A DNA stretch of 64,000 bases from Laspinema palackyanum D2a (GTDB lineage Bacteria > Cyanobacteriota > Cyanobacteriia > Cyanobacteriales > Laspinemataceae). Numbering within the stretch: position 1 is the first letter of the stretch; every line of letters begins with the position of its first letter. Position numbers and translations under genes: made by a program. Location of the stretch: assembly GCA_025370845.1 (NCBI GenBank), contig JAMXFF010000006.1:90382-154381 (forward strand). The letters run 5' to 3'. Positions 8,730 to 17,945 of the stretch are shown here, piece after piece. The notes beneath the pieces are model-generated. The model did not search any database. It was not told where the DNA came from and worked only from the letters and a program-made list of their open reading frames with translations.

Positions 8730-9581
8730 ATGGCCCAACTCCCTCAGTCATCCACAGAACATCGACCACCTCGACTGTCTAAAACCGCCAAACAATGGCT
8801 GCTTTACGGAGGATTAGGATTACTCTCCCTGATTTTAGTCATCACCCTCGGCCCGGTCCTCAGTCATCCCATTGAGCAAGTCATTTCCGGGATTGAAAAC
8901 CGTTATCAACAGTGGTTTAGCCAGCAAGATACTGCCAATCCCTTAATTTTATTACCCCTAGCATTTTTAGGGGGTGGAATTGCCAGTGTTTCCCCCTGCA
9001 TTTTAGCCCTGTTGCCCGTCAACCTCAGCTATATCGGCACCTTAAAAATCACCTCTCGTTGGGATGCGTTTAAAAAATCAGGCTTATTTGTCCTCGGTGC
9101 CGTTACCATTTTAAGTCTGTTTGGCTTGGTTTCATCCTTCGCAGGTGCCTTTATGGTCGATTACCGAGGCTATATCAATATCACCGTTGGACTGATTATG
9201 GCCGTGATGGGATTGTGGTTAATTGGAGTCGTGAAAATACCTCTCCCACAAATGGATATCAATCTCCCCGTCGCTGGACCTTATCGAGTCGGTTTAACCT
9301 TTGCTTTGGTGAGTTCCCCCTGCGCGAGTCCAGTGCTCTTTGCAGTCCTCGCAGCGGCAGCAGCAACCGGGTCTCAACTGTTAGGTACGCTGACGATGGT
9401 GAGCTATGCTTTGGGCTATACGCTGTTAATTTTTCTCTCCAGTTTGTTTACGGGTCTCGCCAAACAAAGCAAGCAGTTATTGCAGCATTCTGAGGGAGTC
9501 ATTCGCTTTGGCAGTGTAGCCCTAATTTTGACTGGAACCTACTACCTATTTACTGGAACTCAATGGTTCTTTGGCGGTTAG
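8730..9581 (+). CDS. ccdA: CcdA/DsbD-like transmembrane thiol-disulfide transporter
   Basis: 283 residues. After a soluble N-terminal tail and an anchor helix (about 24-45), there are six predicted helices. The two redox cysteines sit in the pseudo-symmetric motifs VSPCILALLP (C90) and SSPCASPVL (C198). CcdA carries electrons from cytosolic thioredoxin across the membrane to extracytoplasmic thioredoxin-like proteins. Here it is flanked by an exported thioredoxin upstream and a cytosolic thioredoxin downstream, which together would form a complete relay. This is probably a second, cluster-specific CcdA rather than the cytochrome c assembly copy (inference). Confidence 0.85.
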   Translation: MAQLPQSSTEHRPPRLSKTAKQWLLYGGLGLLSLILVITLGPVLSHPIEQVISGIENRYQQWFSQQDTANPLILLPLAFLGGGIASVSPCILALLPVNLSYIGTLKITSRWDAFKKSGLFVLGAVTILSLFGLVSSFAGAFMVDYRGYINITVGLIMAVMGLWLIGVVKIPLPQMDINLPVAGPYRVGLTFALVSSPCASPVLFAVLAAAAATGSQLLGTLTMVSYALGYTLLIFLSSLFTGLAKQSKQLLQHSEGVIRFGSVALILTGTYYLFTGTQWFFGG

Positions 9582-9776
9582 GTAAATCAGGGGTAAGAAT
9601 AAACTGATAGTCGGCTTGAAGCAGTCTATGAAACAGGCATTAATTCTTAATCTGCTTCAATTAATCCGATTTTTGGTTAGAAAGTTTACAGCGAGTGGCT
9701 GACCGGAGAGTCATTTTGTGACCACTCGACAGTTAGAAAATTGTCCCAGTTTTTCTGAAAAATAGGAGATTCAAAA

Positions 9777-10124
9777 ATGTTAGATTTTACCCCAAATCGT
9801 TTGGATACAACAGCTCAAGGACGAGAAGCTATAATCCAGTTACAGCAAGATTCTGAAACTTTAATTCTCGTTAAGTTTATCGGCCCCCACTGCTCGGCTT
9901 GCAAAACCCTTTCACCCGTATTAGAGCAGTTAGTGACTGATTATTCCGAAAAGACTCATTTGGTCACGGTTGATATGACCGAAGATCCGGAACTGGCAAT
10001 GGAATGGGGGGTGCGGAGTGTGCCTACTGTTATTGTTTTAAAAGGGTCATCGGTTTTGGAAAAAATTGTGGGATTGCAACCTAAAAAAGTCTATGTAGAG
10101 GCTATTCAAAAAGGGATTGAATAG
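9777..10124 (+). CDS. Cytosolic thioredoxin with CSAC active site
   Basis: 115 residues, standard thioredoxin length, with no signal peptide. The active site is GPHCSACK (C39, C42) instead of the usual WCGPC, so its redox potential probably differs. The cis-proline motif is SVPTVIVLKG. A good ribosome binding site (AGGAG) lies 8 bases before ATG. It lies 195 bases after ccdA and 48 bases before the peroxiredoxin-like gene, consistent with serving as electron donor for one or both. Confidence 0.85.
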   Translation: MLDFTPNRLDTTAQGREAIIQLQQDSETLILVKFIGPHCSACKTLSPVLEQLVTDYSEKTHLVTVDMTEDPELAMEWGVRSVPTVIVLKGSSVLEKIVGLQPKKVYVEAIQKGIE

Positions 10125-10172
10125 CGCTGATCCACGTTCATTTTTAGTTTGGTAGAAATTTGGAGTTTTTTT

Positions 10173-10868
10173 GTGAGTTTATCCCAAGATTTAGCCAACC
10201 TCAATATCGAACTCCAATCCATGCTTCCAGAAGAGGCTAAAATGGTGTTCAAAGAAGCTGGAATGGATTTATTGAACTCGGGGATTATGGAGCATACTCT
10301 GAAGGAAGGGGACGCGATTCCCAAGTTTGCTTTACCCAATGCGATCGGTCAAGTGGTTGATATTCAAGACTTGCTAAAATCCGGTCCAGTCGTCATTTCC
10401 TTTTATCGAGGGGGATGGTGTCCCTATTGCAGTTTAGAACTTCAGGCACTCCAAAAAGCGCTTCCTGAAATTCAGGCAAACGGAGCTACTTTGGTGGCAA
10501 TTTCACCAGAAACACCGGATAATTCCCTATCAACCCGGGAAAAAAATAACTTGGGTTTTGAAGTGTTGAGTGATCAGGGAAATAAACTGGCGCGTGATTT
10601 TGGGTTGGTGTTTACGGTCCCGGAAAAGGTCCGCCCAATTTATCAGAGTTTGGGGATTGATCTTCCAGCAGCCAATGGGGCTGAAACATTTGAGTTGCCA
10701 ATACCGGCTACTTATATTGTGAATTCCGACGGGGCGATCGCCTACTCTTTTGTCAGTCCTGATTATACCCAGCGACAAGACCCAGCAGAACTGATTACCA
10801 TCCTTAAAAACTTGGATACAACCTCAAAACAATCACGACGGTTTAACACTTACAGAACTTCCGCTTAA
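10173..10868 (+). CDS. Peroxiredoxin-like (AhpC/TSA family) protein
   Basis: 231 residues from GTG 10173, chosen because TGGAG stands 7 bases upstream; a TTG at 10149 would add eight residues. The N-terminal helix region (1-45) is followed by the thioredoxin-fold AhpC/TSA domain with GDAIPKFALPNAIG and the active site YRGGWCPYC (C83, C86). The CxxC replaces the single peroxidatic cysteine of typical peroxiredoxins, as in the PRX-like subfamily. It probably reduces peroxides or another thiol-reactive substrate with electrons from the thioredoxin encoded just upstream. Confidence 0.8.
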   Translation: MSLSQDLANLNIELQSMLPEEAKMVFKEAGMDLLNSGIMEHTLKEGDAIPKFALPNAIGQVVDIQDLLKSGPVVISFYRGGWCPYCSLELQALQKALPEIQANGATLVAISPETPDNSLSTREKNNLGFEVLSDQGNKLARDFGLVFTVPEKVRPIYQSLGIDLPAANGAETFELPIPATYIVNSDGAIAYSFVSPDYTQRQDPAELITILKNLDTTSKQSRRFNTYRTSA

Positions 10869-10948
10869 CTTAACCTTTCCCAGTCAAAAATTCAGTCAAT
10901 CTGCTCAAGGTTTCTCCGTTCACTCAGGGCGTGAAACCTATCAAAATC

Positions 10949-10970
10949 GGGGGAATTTAACCCCCTTTTT
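10949..10970 (+). terminator. Rho-independent terminator of the thioredoxin/peroxiredoxin unit
   Basis: GGGGG-AATTTAA-CCCCC followed directly by TTTTT, 80 bases after the peroxiredoxin stop. It separates this unit from arsS, which therefore needs its own promoter. Confidence 0.75.
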
Positions 10971-11128
10971 AGTTTGTAAAAACCCCCGCAGGGCTATTCC
11001 CCAGAGGGCGGAATTCTGAACCGAGGGGAAGATTGCTCATCAGCAAACGAAGGCGAACAGTGTTGTTTTGCTCAAACCCCAACCCTTGCAGATGATAGCG
11101 TCTTGAGAAGCACCCGCTACAATGGAGC

Positions 11129-11284
11129 ATGGCTAACCAGCCTTTTTCCAAGGATGCGCCAGCGATTTTCTGGCTCAAATCCCTCGATCCACAGATTGAG
11201 GCATGGGGGGTACGGCTTGAGGCGATCGGCCTTAAAAAGTGGTTGTTCCCTCTCCCTTTTTTTGCTTTCCCACCCCCCAATTAA
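11129..11284 (+). CDS. Candidate 51-residue protein, unrecognised
   Basis: ATG at 11129 opens a short frame reading MANQPFSKDAPAIFWLKSLD, then an amphipathic, tryptophan-containing helix (IEAWGVRLEAIGLKKW) and a phenylalanine/proline-rich end. The composition looks protein-like, but there is no strong ribosome binding site and I recognise no family. It is in the same frame as the upstream extension of arsS but stops before it. Treat as tentative. Confidence 0.25.
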   Translation: MANQPFSKDAPAIFWLKSLDPQIEAWGVRLEAIGLKKWLFPLPFFAFPPPN

Positions 11285-11354
11285 GCCGCAGGATGGTTTA
11301 ATTTATAATCCCAGACCCATTCACCTAAACAACAATCCCAATCAGGAGCGATTC

Positions 11355-12347
11355 ATGGTTCAAACGGTCATTACTCCATTCTCTCATAAAATCGGTTCCC
11401 CGTTAACCAAAAATGAAATTACCGTTTTACAAATTAATTTAGGAAAGCGCTGTAACCAGGCTTGCATTCACTGTCATGTAGAAGCCGGACCGAATCGCAC
11501 CGAAGAACTATCCGCAGAAGTCTGTAACCAACTGATTGAATTAATTCATCGCTTTGATTCCATTCAAACCGTGGACCTCACCGGCGGCGCACCGGAAATG
11601 AACTATGGATTTAAACCCTTAGTCGAGGCATCCCGCGCTGCTGGTAAACAGGTCATTGTTCGTTCCAACTTAACAATCTTTTTTGAGCCCGGTTTTGCCG
11701 AATTACCCGCCTATTTCGCAGAAAATAAATTACAAGTCGTGGCCTCTCTCCCTTGTTATTTATCCAGTAATGTTGACAAAATGCGAGGCAATGGCGTCTA
11801 TGACCGCTCCATTCAGGGAATAAAGTTACTCAATGATGTAGGCTATGCCTCGGATCCTCAGTTAATTTTAAACTTAGTCTATAATCCATCCCTCCCCACC
11901 TCTCGCAACCAATTTTATTTACCCCCACCCCAAGAGAAATTAGAAGCGGATTATAAAACTTACTTGGATGAACATTACGGCATTAAGTTTAACCAGTTGT
12001 TAACGCTGACCAATTTACCCATAGGCCGCACCAAGTTATATCTCCAACGCCAACAACTCCATCAACCTTACTTACAGTTCCTAGAGGATAACTTCAATCC
12101 CGAAACAGTTCCCCACCTGATGTGTCGCAATGAACTGTCTATCGACTATTTAGGCAATATTTATGACTGCGATTTTAATCAAATGGAAGGCATCCCGGCC
12201 AAAACTGCCGATGGCGAAACGCTCACCGTAGCAAAACTGTTATCCGCAGGCAGTTTAGATGTAATCACCAAGGTCCAAACTGCTGCCTTTTGTTACGGAT
12301 GCACCGCTGGATGTGGCTCAAGTTGTGGCGGCGCTTTGGTAGACTGA
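11355..12347 (+). CDS. arsS: Arsenosugar biosynthesis radical SAM enzyme
   Basis: 330 residues from ATG 11355, fixed by AGGAG 7 bases upstream. The radical SAM cluster motif is C33-x3-C37-x2-C40 (KRCNQACIHC), followed by the family's VDLTGGAPEM and IVRSNLTIF. The C-terminal part carries extra cysteines (MCRNELSIDYLGNIYDCDF and FCYGCTAGCGSSC), matching the DUF3641 region of ArsS. ArsS adds a 5'-deoxyadenosyl group to dimethylarsenic species, the committed step towards oxo-arsenosugars (family knowledge). It works with the ArsM at 4636-5607. Confidence 0.93.
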   Translation: MVQTVITPFSHKIGSPLTKNEITVLQINLGKRCNQACIHCHVEAGPNRTEELSAEVCNQLIELIHRFDSIQTVDLTGGAPEMNYGFKPLVEASRAAGKQVIVRSNLTIFFEPGFAELPAYFAENKLQVVASLPCYLSSNVDKMRGNGVYDRSIQGIKLLNDVGYASDPQLILNLVYNPSLPTSRNQFYLPPPQEKLEADYKTYLDEHYGIKFNQLLTLTNLPIGRTKLYLQRQQLHQPYLQFLEDNFNPETVPHLMCRNELSIDYLGNIYDCDFNQMEGIPAKTADGETLTVAKLLSAGSLDVITKVQTAAFCYGCTAGCGSSCGGALVD

Positions 12348-12370
12348 CCCGCCGAGTTGGCAAGGTATAG

Positions 12371-12402
12371 GGGTGTTATCCCGTAGTTGCCGGATAACAC
12401 CC
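12371..12402. terminator. Strong hairpin after arsS
   Basis: An 11-bp perfect stem (GGGTGTTATCC / GGATAACACCC) with a 10-base loop, 24 bases after the arsS stop. It lacks a T-run (ATAATA follows), so it may protect the 3' end or terminate imperfectly. Confidence 0.5.
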
Positions 12403-12413
12403 ATAATAACGGA

Positions 12414-12476
12414 ATTAGACTGCAAGTGCTTGACCACAGACGACTGAGGGGAGTTATAATGCAATTGCAGTCTAAT
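12414..12476 (+). promoter_or_regulatory. Candidate promoter framed by a 12-bp inverted repeat, upstream of the PIN gene
   Basis: Arms ATTAGACTGCAA (12414-12425) and TTGCAGTCTAAT (12465-12476) are perfect inverted copies. Between them are TTGACC (12430-12435) and TATAAT (12455-12460), separated by 19 bases. The right arm would overlap the transcription start, as an operator would. The start codon is 50 bases further on. Confidence 0.45.
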
Positions 12477-12525
12477 CAATAGTAAGCCTGCTTCCTTTTT
12501 CGGTTGTGGCAGGGCATAGGAAAAT

Positions 12526-13695
12526 ATGGAAATAAAACGTCCTCCTCGGCTAGTTGCTTTTGATACAGAGGTCTTTGACACCAATAACTTTAATTATAAG
12601 TCAACCAGTTTTCAAACTTTAGTTAAATTCGTTAAAGAAAAAAAAATAAAACTTCTTTTAACTTCTATCACTCTTCAGGAAATAAGAGCACATATTACTG
12701 AGGGGGCTGACCTCGCATCCAAAGCAGTTAATCAAGCAGTCAATGATTTAAAGAAGAAGCGCAAGAAACCCTCAGAGAATGAGAAAAGGATCAAAATTTC
12801 TAAAAATTCAGACTTACTATATGAATTTGAGAAAAAATTCGCAGATATGGCCCCTACATTTGAGCAAATTAATCCAGAGCTTAAAGACCAACTTGATTCT
12901 TTTTTGCAAGCCACTGAATTTGAAAGAATTGAAGTCGATCAGGTTTCAGTAGTTGAGATTTTTGAAAAATATTTTTCGGGGACTCCACCATTTGGTGAAA
13001 GCAATAAAAAACATGAGTTTCCAGATGCTTTTGCTCTCTTCGCTCTTGATAAGGAGGCAAAAAACAGAAAAAAAACAATTTATGTCGTTAGTGGAGATTC
13101 TGATTGGGAGAAATTTTGTTCTTTAAGCGAAAATCTGCATTGTATAGGAAAGCTTGATGAATTATTAGAAACTATAAGCCGAGAAAATGATTCAGATAAG
13201 GTTGATGTTTGGTACGAACTATATAGACAGAAAGAATATCAAATAGAAAGGTACATAGAGGATAACTTTTCAAATTTAGATTTTTCAATTGATATATCTG
13301 GAAGCGGTGAAATCGAATCGGGCAGTGAAACAATTAAGATTGATGTCAATTCAGTAGATATTACTGATTCTTCTTTAGTTTACATTAATGATTCAAATGT
13401 AGATCAACCTTCAGTAGTGTTTAAGCTAGAAGCAAAAGTGAATTATGATGCAAATATCAGCTTTGAAAGCTTAAAAGATGCGATTTATTACGGCAAATAT
13501 TACTTTGATGAAACAACAACCATAAATAAACTCTGTACTCAGTCCATTAATTTTGATGTGGAAGTGACGCTCACCCTATATAGAGATAAAGACTACTCCT
13601 TGGATGATGCAGATATAAAAAATATTACTATTGATCCAAACAATACTTTAGGCGAAATAATTGTTAATACAGGTCTTAAAGATTATTATTACTAA
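12526..13695 (+). CDS. PIN-domain (DUF4935-like) protein with C-terminal beta-rich domain
   Basis: 389 residues. The N-terminal ~215 residues fit a PIN nuclease fold. Acidic residues that could bind the metal are D13 (LVAFDTEVFD), E52 (TLQEIR), D167 (HEFPDAFALFAL) and D191/D193 (VVSGDSDWEKF); a lysine-rich helix (about 76-95) is inserted. Residues about 250-389 are an acidic, beta-strand-rich domain that I do not recognise. PIN domains of this kind are probable endoribonucleases found in toxin or defence settings. No antitoxin-sized partner is adjacent. The gene is clearly more A/T-rich than its neighbours, which points to horizontal transfer. GGAAA precedes the ATG weakly. Confidence 0.7.
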   Translation: MEIKRPPRLVAFDTEVFDTNNFNYKSTSFQTLVKFVKEKKIKLLLTSITLQEIRAHITEGADLASKAVNQAVNDLKKKRKKPSENEKRIKISKNSDLLYEFEKKFADMAPTFEQINPELKDQLDSFLQATEFERIEVDQVSVVEIFEKYFSGTPPFGESNKKHEFPDAFALFALDKEAKNRKKTIYVVSGDSDWEKFCSLSENLHCIGKLDELLETISRENDSDKVDVWYELYRQKEYQIERYIEDNFSNLDFSIDISGSGEIESGSETIKIDVNSVDITDSSLVYINDSNVDQPSVVFKLEAKVNYDANISFESLKDAIYYGKYYFDETTTINKLCTQSINFDVEVTLTLYRDKDYSLDDADIKNITIDPNNTLGEIIVNTGLKDYYY

Positions 13696-14530
13696 CTCAA
13701 GGAGTTGTAGCCCCAATTTTTTGTAAAATTAACAAATGACTCACGAGATATAAGATTGAACACATTAGAAGTCAATGCTTGCCAATAATGGGTTAATTGT
13801 GGCTCTTCAGTCAATTAATGATTTAGAGATTAGCCTTCCCTATTAGGTTGTATTCGCTAGAGGTATCTCATTTAGAGTCCGTTGGGAAATACTCTAACAC
13901 TTCGTGGGTGCGGAGGGTATATCGGTTCTCGTTGAGGGAAGGTGACCGATCGCTCCAAAAACTCCCCACCCTCAAAACCACCCCCCAACCCGGGTTTTTG
14001 ACTTCAATCTGGGCGGATCTCCGAGAGGAATGTTAAGAAATCCGGTTTTTGAGCCGGAATTCCTGATGGTCAAAAGCTGAGTTTCGGTAACCTCCATTAC
14101 CCTGGCAAGGTTTGCGAAAATTTCTGTGATTCATCAGCCTATCCCAATCAGGATAGACCTATTTTTTATCCCGTTTCGTATCTATTTTTACCATTAACCC
14201 TCAAAAATGGAGATTTTTTTTGAAAATAAATTTAGATAAAAGCCATAAAAGATTTCCGCTATTTTTTAGTAAAAAAATATACGGATATTGATGGAAATGT
14301 CGGCAAATATAGGTATGAAATTCACCCATTCAAGCAGGCCAAAATTGTAGCAAGTCTGCCATTTGGAGGATTTCATCCCGACCCAAAAAGATTAAGAATT
14401 AAAAAGAGGACTGGCTACGATCGCCTTTAATCCCCACGGATCATTGATCCGCGCCACCCCCTGTTTAACCCGGTATCAATCAGCGAGATCGGCAGAAAAT
14501 GACCTAAGAAATTAGCGGAGGAACCGAATC
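13696..14530. other. Long intergenic region without a convincing gene
   Basis: 835 bases between the PIN and TPR genes. A 62-codon frame at 13848-14036 has no coding character. Small hairpins are present (TCCGG/CCGGA around 14041-14058; CTATCC/GGATAG around 14140-14157, followed by ATTTTTTATC). The last part is the leader of the TPR gene, with GGAGGAA at 14517-14523. Confidence 0.5.
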
Positions 14531-15190
14531 ATGTACGAGCGAACCCTTGCCAACCTTCCCAGTAGACGACGACAGAACTCTCATGGCTTCAAAGCGGCCC
14601 TAGAACGCCCCAATCCAGGATGGATCACTCGGGAGGGACAGGAATCCACCGATCGCCAGCGTACACTCACAGAGGCGATCGCCCTCTATCACTCCACCGA
14701 TCGCCCCACCACTCGGTTTTTAGCCACCGTTTTGCAGGAAATGGAGCAGGTCCAGGGCAACCCTACCGCCCTCTACCCCACCTTGGCAAGGCATGACGAA
14801 CTCCTCACCGATCGCTTTGCTGAACGTCTCTCTCGAACAGTCATTGGCATTTTACCGACCCTCAGTCAGAAACGAACCCTTGAGTTAGCAACAGTTCTCG
14901 TCAATCTAGGCGGCCAAATTTGGAACTATTCAGAAGGGAAAAAAGCCGACTTTATCGAAATTGCGATCGCCTGTGGTGAAACGGCCCTCCCCATGTTGCC
15001 TTGCAGTCGCCTCCAATCCCAACGGTGGGGAGCCACCCACGATAATCTCGCTTTAGCCTATAGTGAGCGCTTACAGGGTGATCGCATCGATAATCTCGCC
15101 CGGTCCTTCTCTCATTATCAACAGGCTGCTAAAGTCTTTATCCGTCACCCCTTTCCGCAACAGTGGCGACCCCTGCTTTCCCGACCCTAA
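14531..15190 (+). CDS. TPR-type protein, apparently truncated
   Basis: 219 residues with a strong ribosome binding site (GGAGGAA, 7 bases before ATG). The N-terminal part is not recognised. Residues from about 160 carry the helix pattern of cyanobacterial CHAT-associated tetratricopeptide repeats: ATHDNLALAYSERLQGDRI followed by NLARSFSHYQQAAKVFIR. In such proteins PFPQQW is normally followed by another repeat, but here the frame ends within nine residues (RPLLSRP). It therefore looks like the N-terminal remnant of a longer TPR protein. A clean terminator follows, so a shortened protein may still be made. Confidence 0.6.
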   Translation: MYERTLANLPSRRRQNSHGFKAALERPNPGWITREGQESTDRQRTLTEAIALYHSTDRPTTRFLATVLQEMEQVQGNPTALYPTLARHDELLTDRFAERLSRTVIGILPTLSQKRTLELATVLVNLGGQIWNYSEGKKADFIEIAIACGETALPMLPCSRLQSQRWGATHDNLALAYSERLQGDRIDNLARSFSHYQQAAKVFIRHPFPQQWRPLLSRP

Positions 15191-15212
15191 CAACTGAGGC
15201 GATCGCCCACAA

Positions 15213-15241
15213 AAAAAGCGAGAACCCAATTCTCGCTTTTT
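15213..15241. terminator. Bidirectional terminator between the TPR gene and prfA
   Basis: AAAAAGCGAGAA - CCCAA - TTCTCGCTTTTT: a 12-bp perfect stem with an A-run on one side and a T-run on the other. It can stop transcription from the plus-strand TPR gene and from the end of the whole minus-strand ribosomal cluster. Confidence 0.85.
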
Positions 15242-15300
15242 ATTTCAGACATAGCCAATAATTGGCCATCCTCTACATCTCAAAACGGTTAATTTGTCAA

Positions 15301-16452
<1,152 letters not shown>

Positions 16453-16528
16453 TTAGCTGGTTAAACCATAGCAAATCAGCAAAACATCAATTTGCTACTC
16501 CTCACAGCTAACAGCTAAAATACCCGGG

Positions 16529-16771
16529 CTACTTCTTAGTATTTTGACCGCCATCTCCACTGGTCGAGGTCATCCCGTACTTCCGACGGAAGCGCTCAAT
16601 CCGTCCTTCAGTATCGATCACCTTTTGGGTGCCGGTATAGTAAGGATGATTTCCGGACCAAACATCTACATGAATTTCCGGCTTTGTCGAACCCACCGTC
16701 ATCACAACTTCACCGTTGCAAATGACTTTAGCTTCTGGATACCATTCGGGATGAATTCCTGGTTTTGGCAT
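16529..16771 (-). CDS. rpmE: 50S ribosomal protein L31
   Basis: 80 residues. L31 bridges the two subunits at the central protuberance. Motifs HPEWYPEAKV and HPYYTGTQKVIDTEGR are typical. Only one cysteine (C18) is present and the CxxC zinc site is replaced by VWSGNHP, so this is the zinc-free type. It is separated from rpsI by a heptamer-repeat spacer of 188 bases. Confidence 0.95.
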   Translation of the reverse strand: MPKPGIHPEWYPEAKVICNGEVVMTVGSTKPEIHVDVWSGNHPYYTGTQKVIDTEGRIERFRRKYGMTSTSGDGGQNTKK

Positions 16772-16823
16772 GGTTTTGTTCTCCTTGAACCCGTCGCTTG
16801 TTCTGTTTTATTTTAGCTTTCTG

Positions 16824-16955
16824 TGTCATTTGTCATTTGTCATTTGTCATTTGTCATTTGTCCTTTGTCCTTTGTCATTTGTCCTTTGGGAAAGACCCAC
16901 AGGCAATGACCCTTGACCAACAACCAATGACCAACAACCAATGACCAATGACCAA
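16824..16955. repeat. Heptamer short tandem repeats with inverted arms
   Basis: Runs of GTCATTT/GTCCTTT (16824-16886) are followed by runs of the complementary type (CCAATGA, CCAACAA; 16911-16955), so the block can fold into a long imperfect hairpin. It fills the rpsI-rpmE spacer. Confidence 0.9.
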
Positions 16956-16959
16956 CTCC

Positions 16960-17373
16960 TTAACGTTTGGAGTATTGAGGGGCCTTCCGAGCTTTGCGGA
17001 GACCGTACTTTTTCCGTTCTTTGGCACGAGGGTCCCGGGTGAGAAAGCCTTCCACTTTGAGGGGATGGCGATTCTCAGGGTCCAGTTCGCACAGGGCCCG
17101 GGCCACGCCTAAGCGAATGGATTCAGCTTGTCCGGTTAACCCACCGCCCCGGACATTCACCAGGACATCATATTCATTTTCCAGACCGAGGGTTTCCAGG
17201 GGAGCCTTCGTGGCACTCAGATACCCGGCGTTGTACTGGAGATAGATTTCTGCTGTTTTGCCATTGATGGTTACGGTGCCGTTACCTGGAACCAGGCGCA
17301 CCCGGGCGACGGAAGATTTCCGACGGCCCGTTCCCCAATACATAACGCGGCCACTTTGTTGGATTCCTTGCAT
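16960..17373 (-). CDS. rpsI: 30S ribosomal protein S9
   Basis: 137 residues, ending in the characteristic basic tail KAPQYSKR that reaches the P-site t[19 protein letters not shown] and [21 protein letters not shown] are family signatures. The start codon overlaps the rplM stop by one base (TAATG), so the two are translationally coupled. Confidence 0.97.
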   Translation of the reverse strand: MQGIQQSGRVMYWGTGRRKSSVARVRLVPGNGTVTINGKTAEIYLQYNAGYLSATKAPLETLGLENEYDVLVNVRGGGLTGQAESIRLGVARALCELDPENRHPLKVEGFLTRDPRAKERKKYGLRKARKAPQYSKR

Positions 17374-17828
17374 TAAGAGTTACCTCCTGGAATAGTGTTG
17401 ATGGTCAAAGTTTCAGGTTTTTGAGCGGCGTGAGGATGCTCACTTCCGGCATAGACATTCAACTTGGTGAACAACTGACGTCCCAAGCTATTTTTGGGGA
17501 GCATTCCCTTGACTGCTTGCTCGATGATTCTCTCGGGCAAGCGGTTTTGTAGTTTGGCGAAGGTTTCGGTTTTCATGCCGCCCGGTCTACCGGAATGACG
17601 CCGGTAGAGTTTTTGGGTGCGTTTTTTGCCGGTGACTTCAATTTTTTCAGCGTTGACCACGATCACGAAATCACCTGTATCCATGTGAGGGGTATAGGTG
17701 GGTTTATTTTTACCGCGCAGGATGCGGGCGATTTCCACAGCCAACCGACCCAGACGCTGGTTGGCGGCATCAATGACATACCACTTTTGCTCGATGGAGC
17801 CTTGTGGTGGAAGGTAGGTTTTGTTCAT
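17373..17828 (-). CDS. rplM: 50S ribosomal protein L13
   Basis: 151 residues from ATG 17828 (MNKTYLPP), the usual cyanobacterial start; an upstream in-frame start would add nine residues. An early large-subunit assembly protein. Motifs [25 protein letters not shown] and [10 protein letters not shown] identify it. It is paired with rpsI as in nearly all bacteria. Confidence 0.97.
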   Translation of the reverse strand: MNKTYLPPQGSIEQKWYVIDAANQRLGRLAVEIARILRGKNKPTYTPHMDTGDFVIVVNAEKIEVTGKKRTQKLYRRHSGRPGGMKTETFAKLQNRLPERIIEQAVKGMLPKNSLGRQLFTKLNVYAGSEHPHAAQKPETLTINTIPGGNS

Positions 17829-17945
17829 GGTTAGTTTGTAGGTATCAGTTATCAATGAGCTGGGCTAATGGGTTGCAAAGGAGGCGACTGCCTCAAGGAT
17901 GCCCCTTGCTTCGCCGGACCTTGGACTGAATATTGAATGAAAGCT

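Larger units (their letters stand above)
10869..11354. other. Intergenic region before arsS
   Basis: 486 bases. It holds the terminator at 10949-10970, an unassigned stretch, a possible 51-residue ORF (11129-11284), and the arsS ribosome binding site AGGAG at 11344-11348. TACAAT at 11118-11123 resembles a -10 box but has no matching -35. Confidence 0.5.

Noticed and set aside
13848..14036. 62-codon ORF between the PIN and TPR genes
   Set aside because: No ribosome binding site and an amino-acid composition unlike a protein; it overlaps hairpin remnants.
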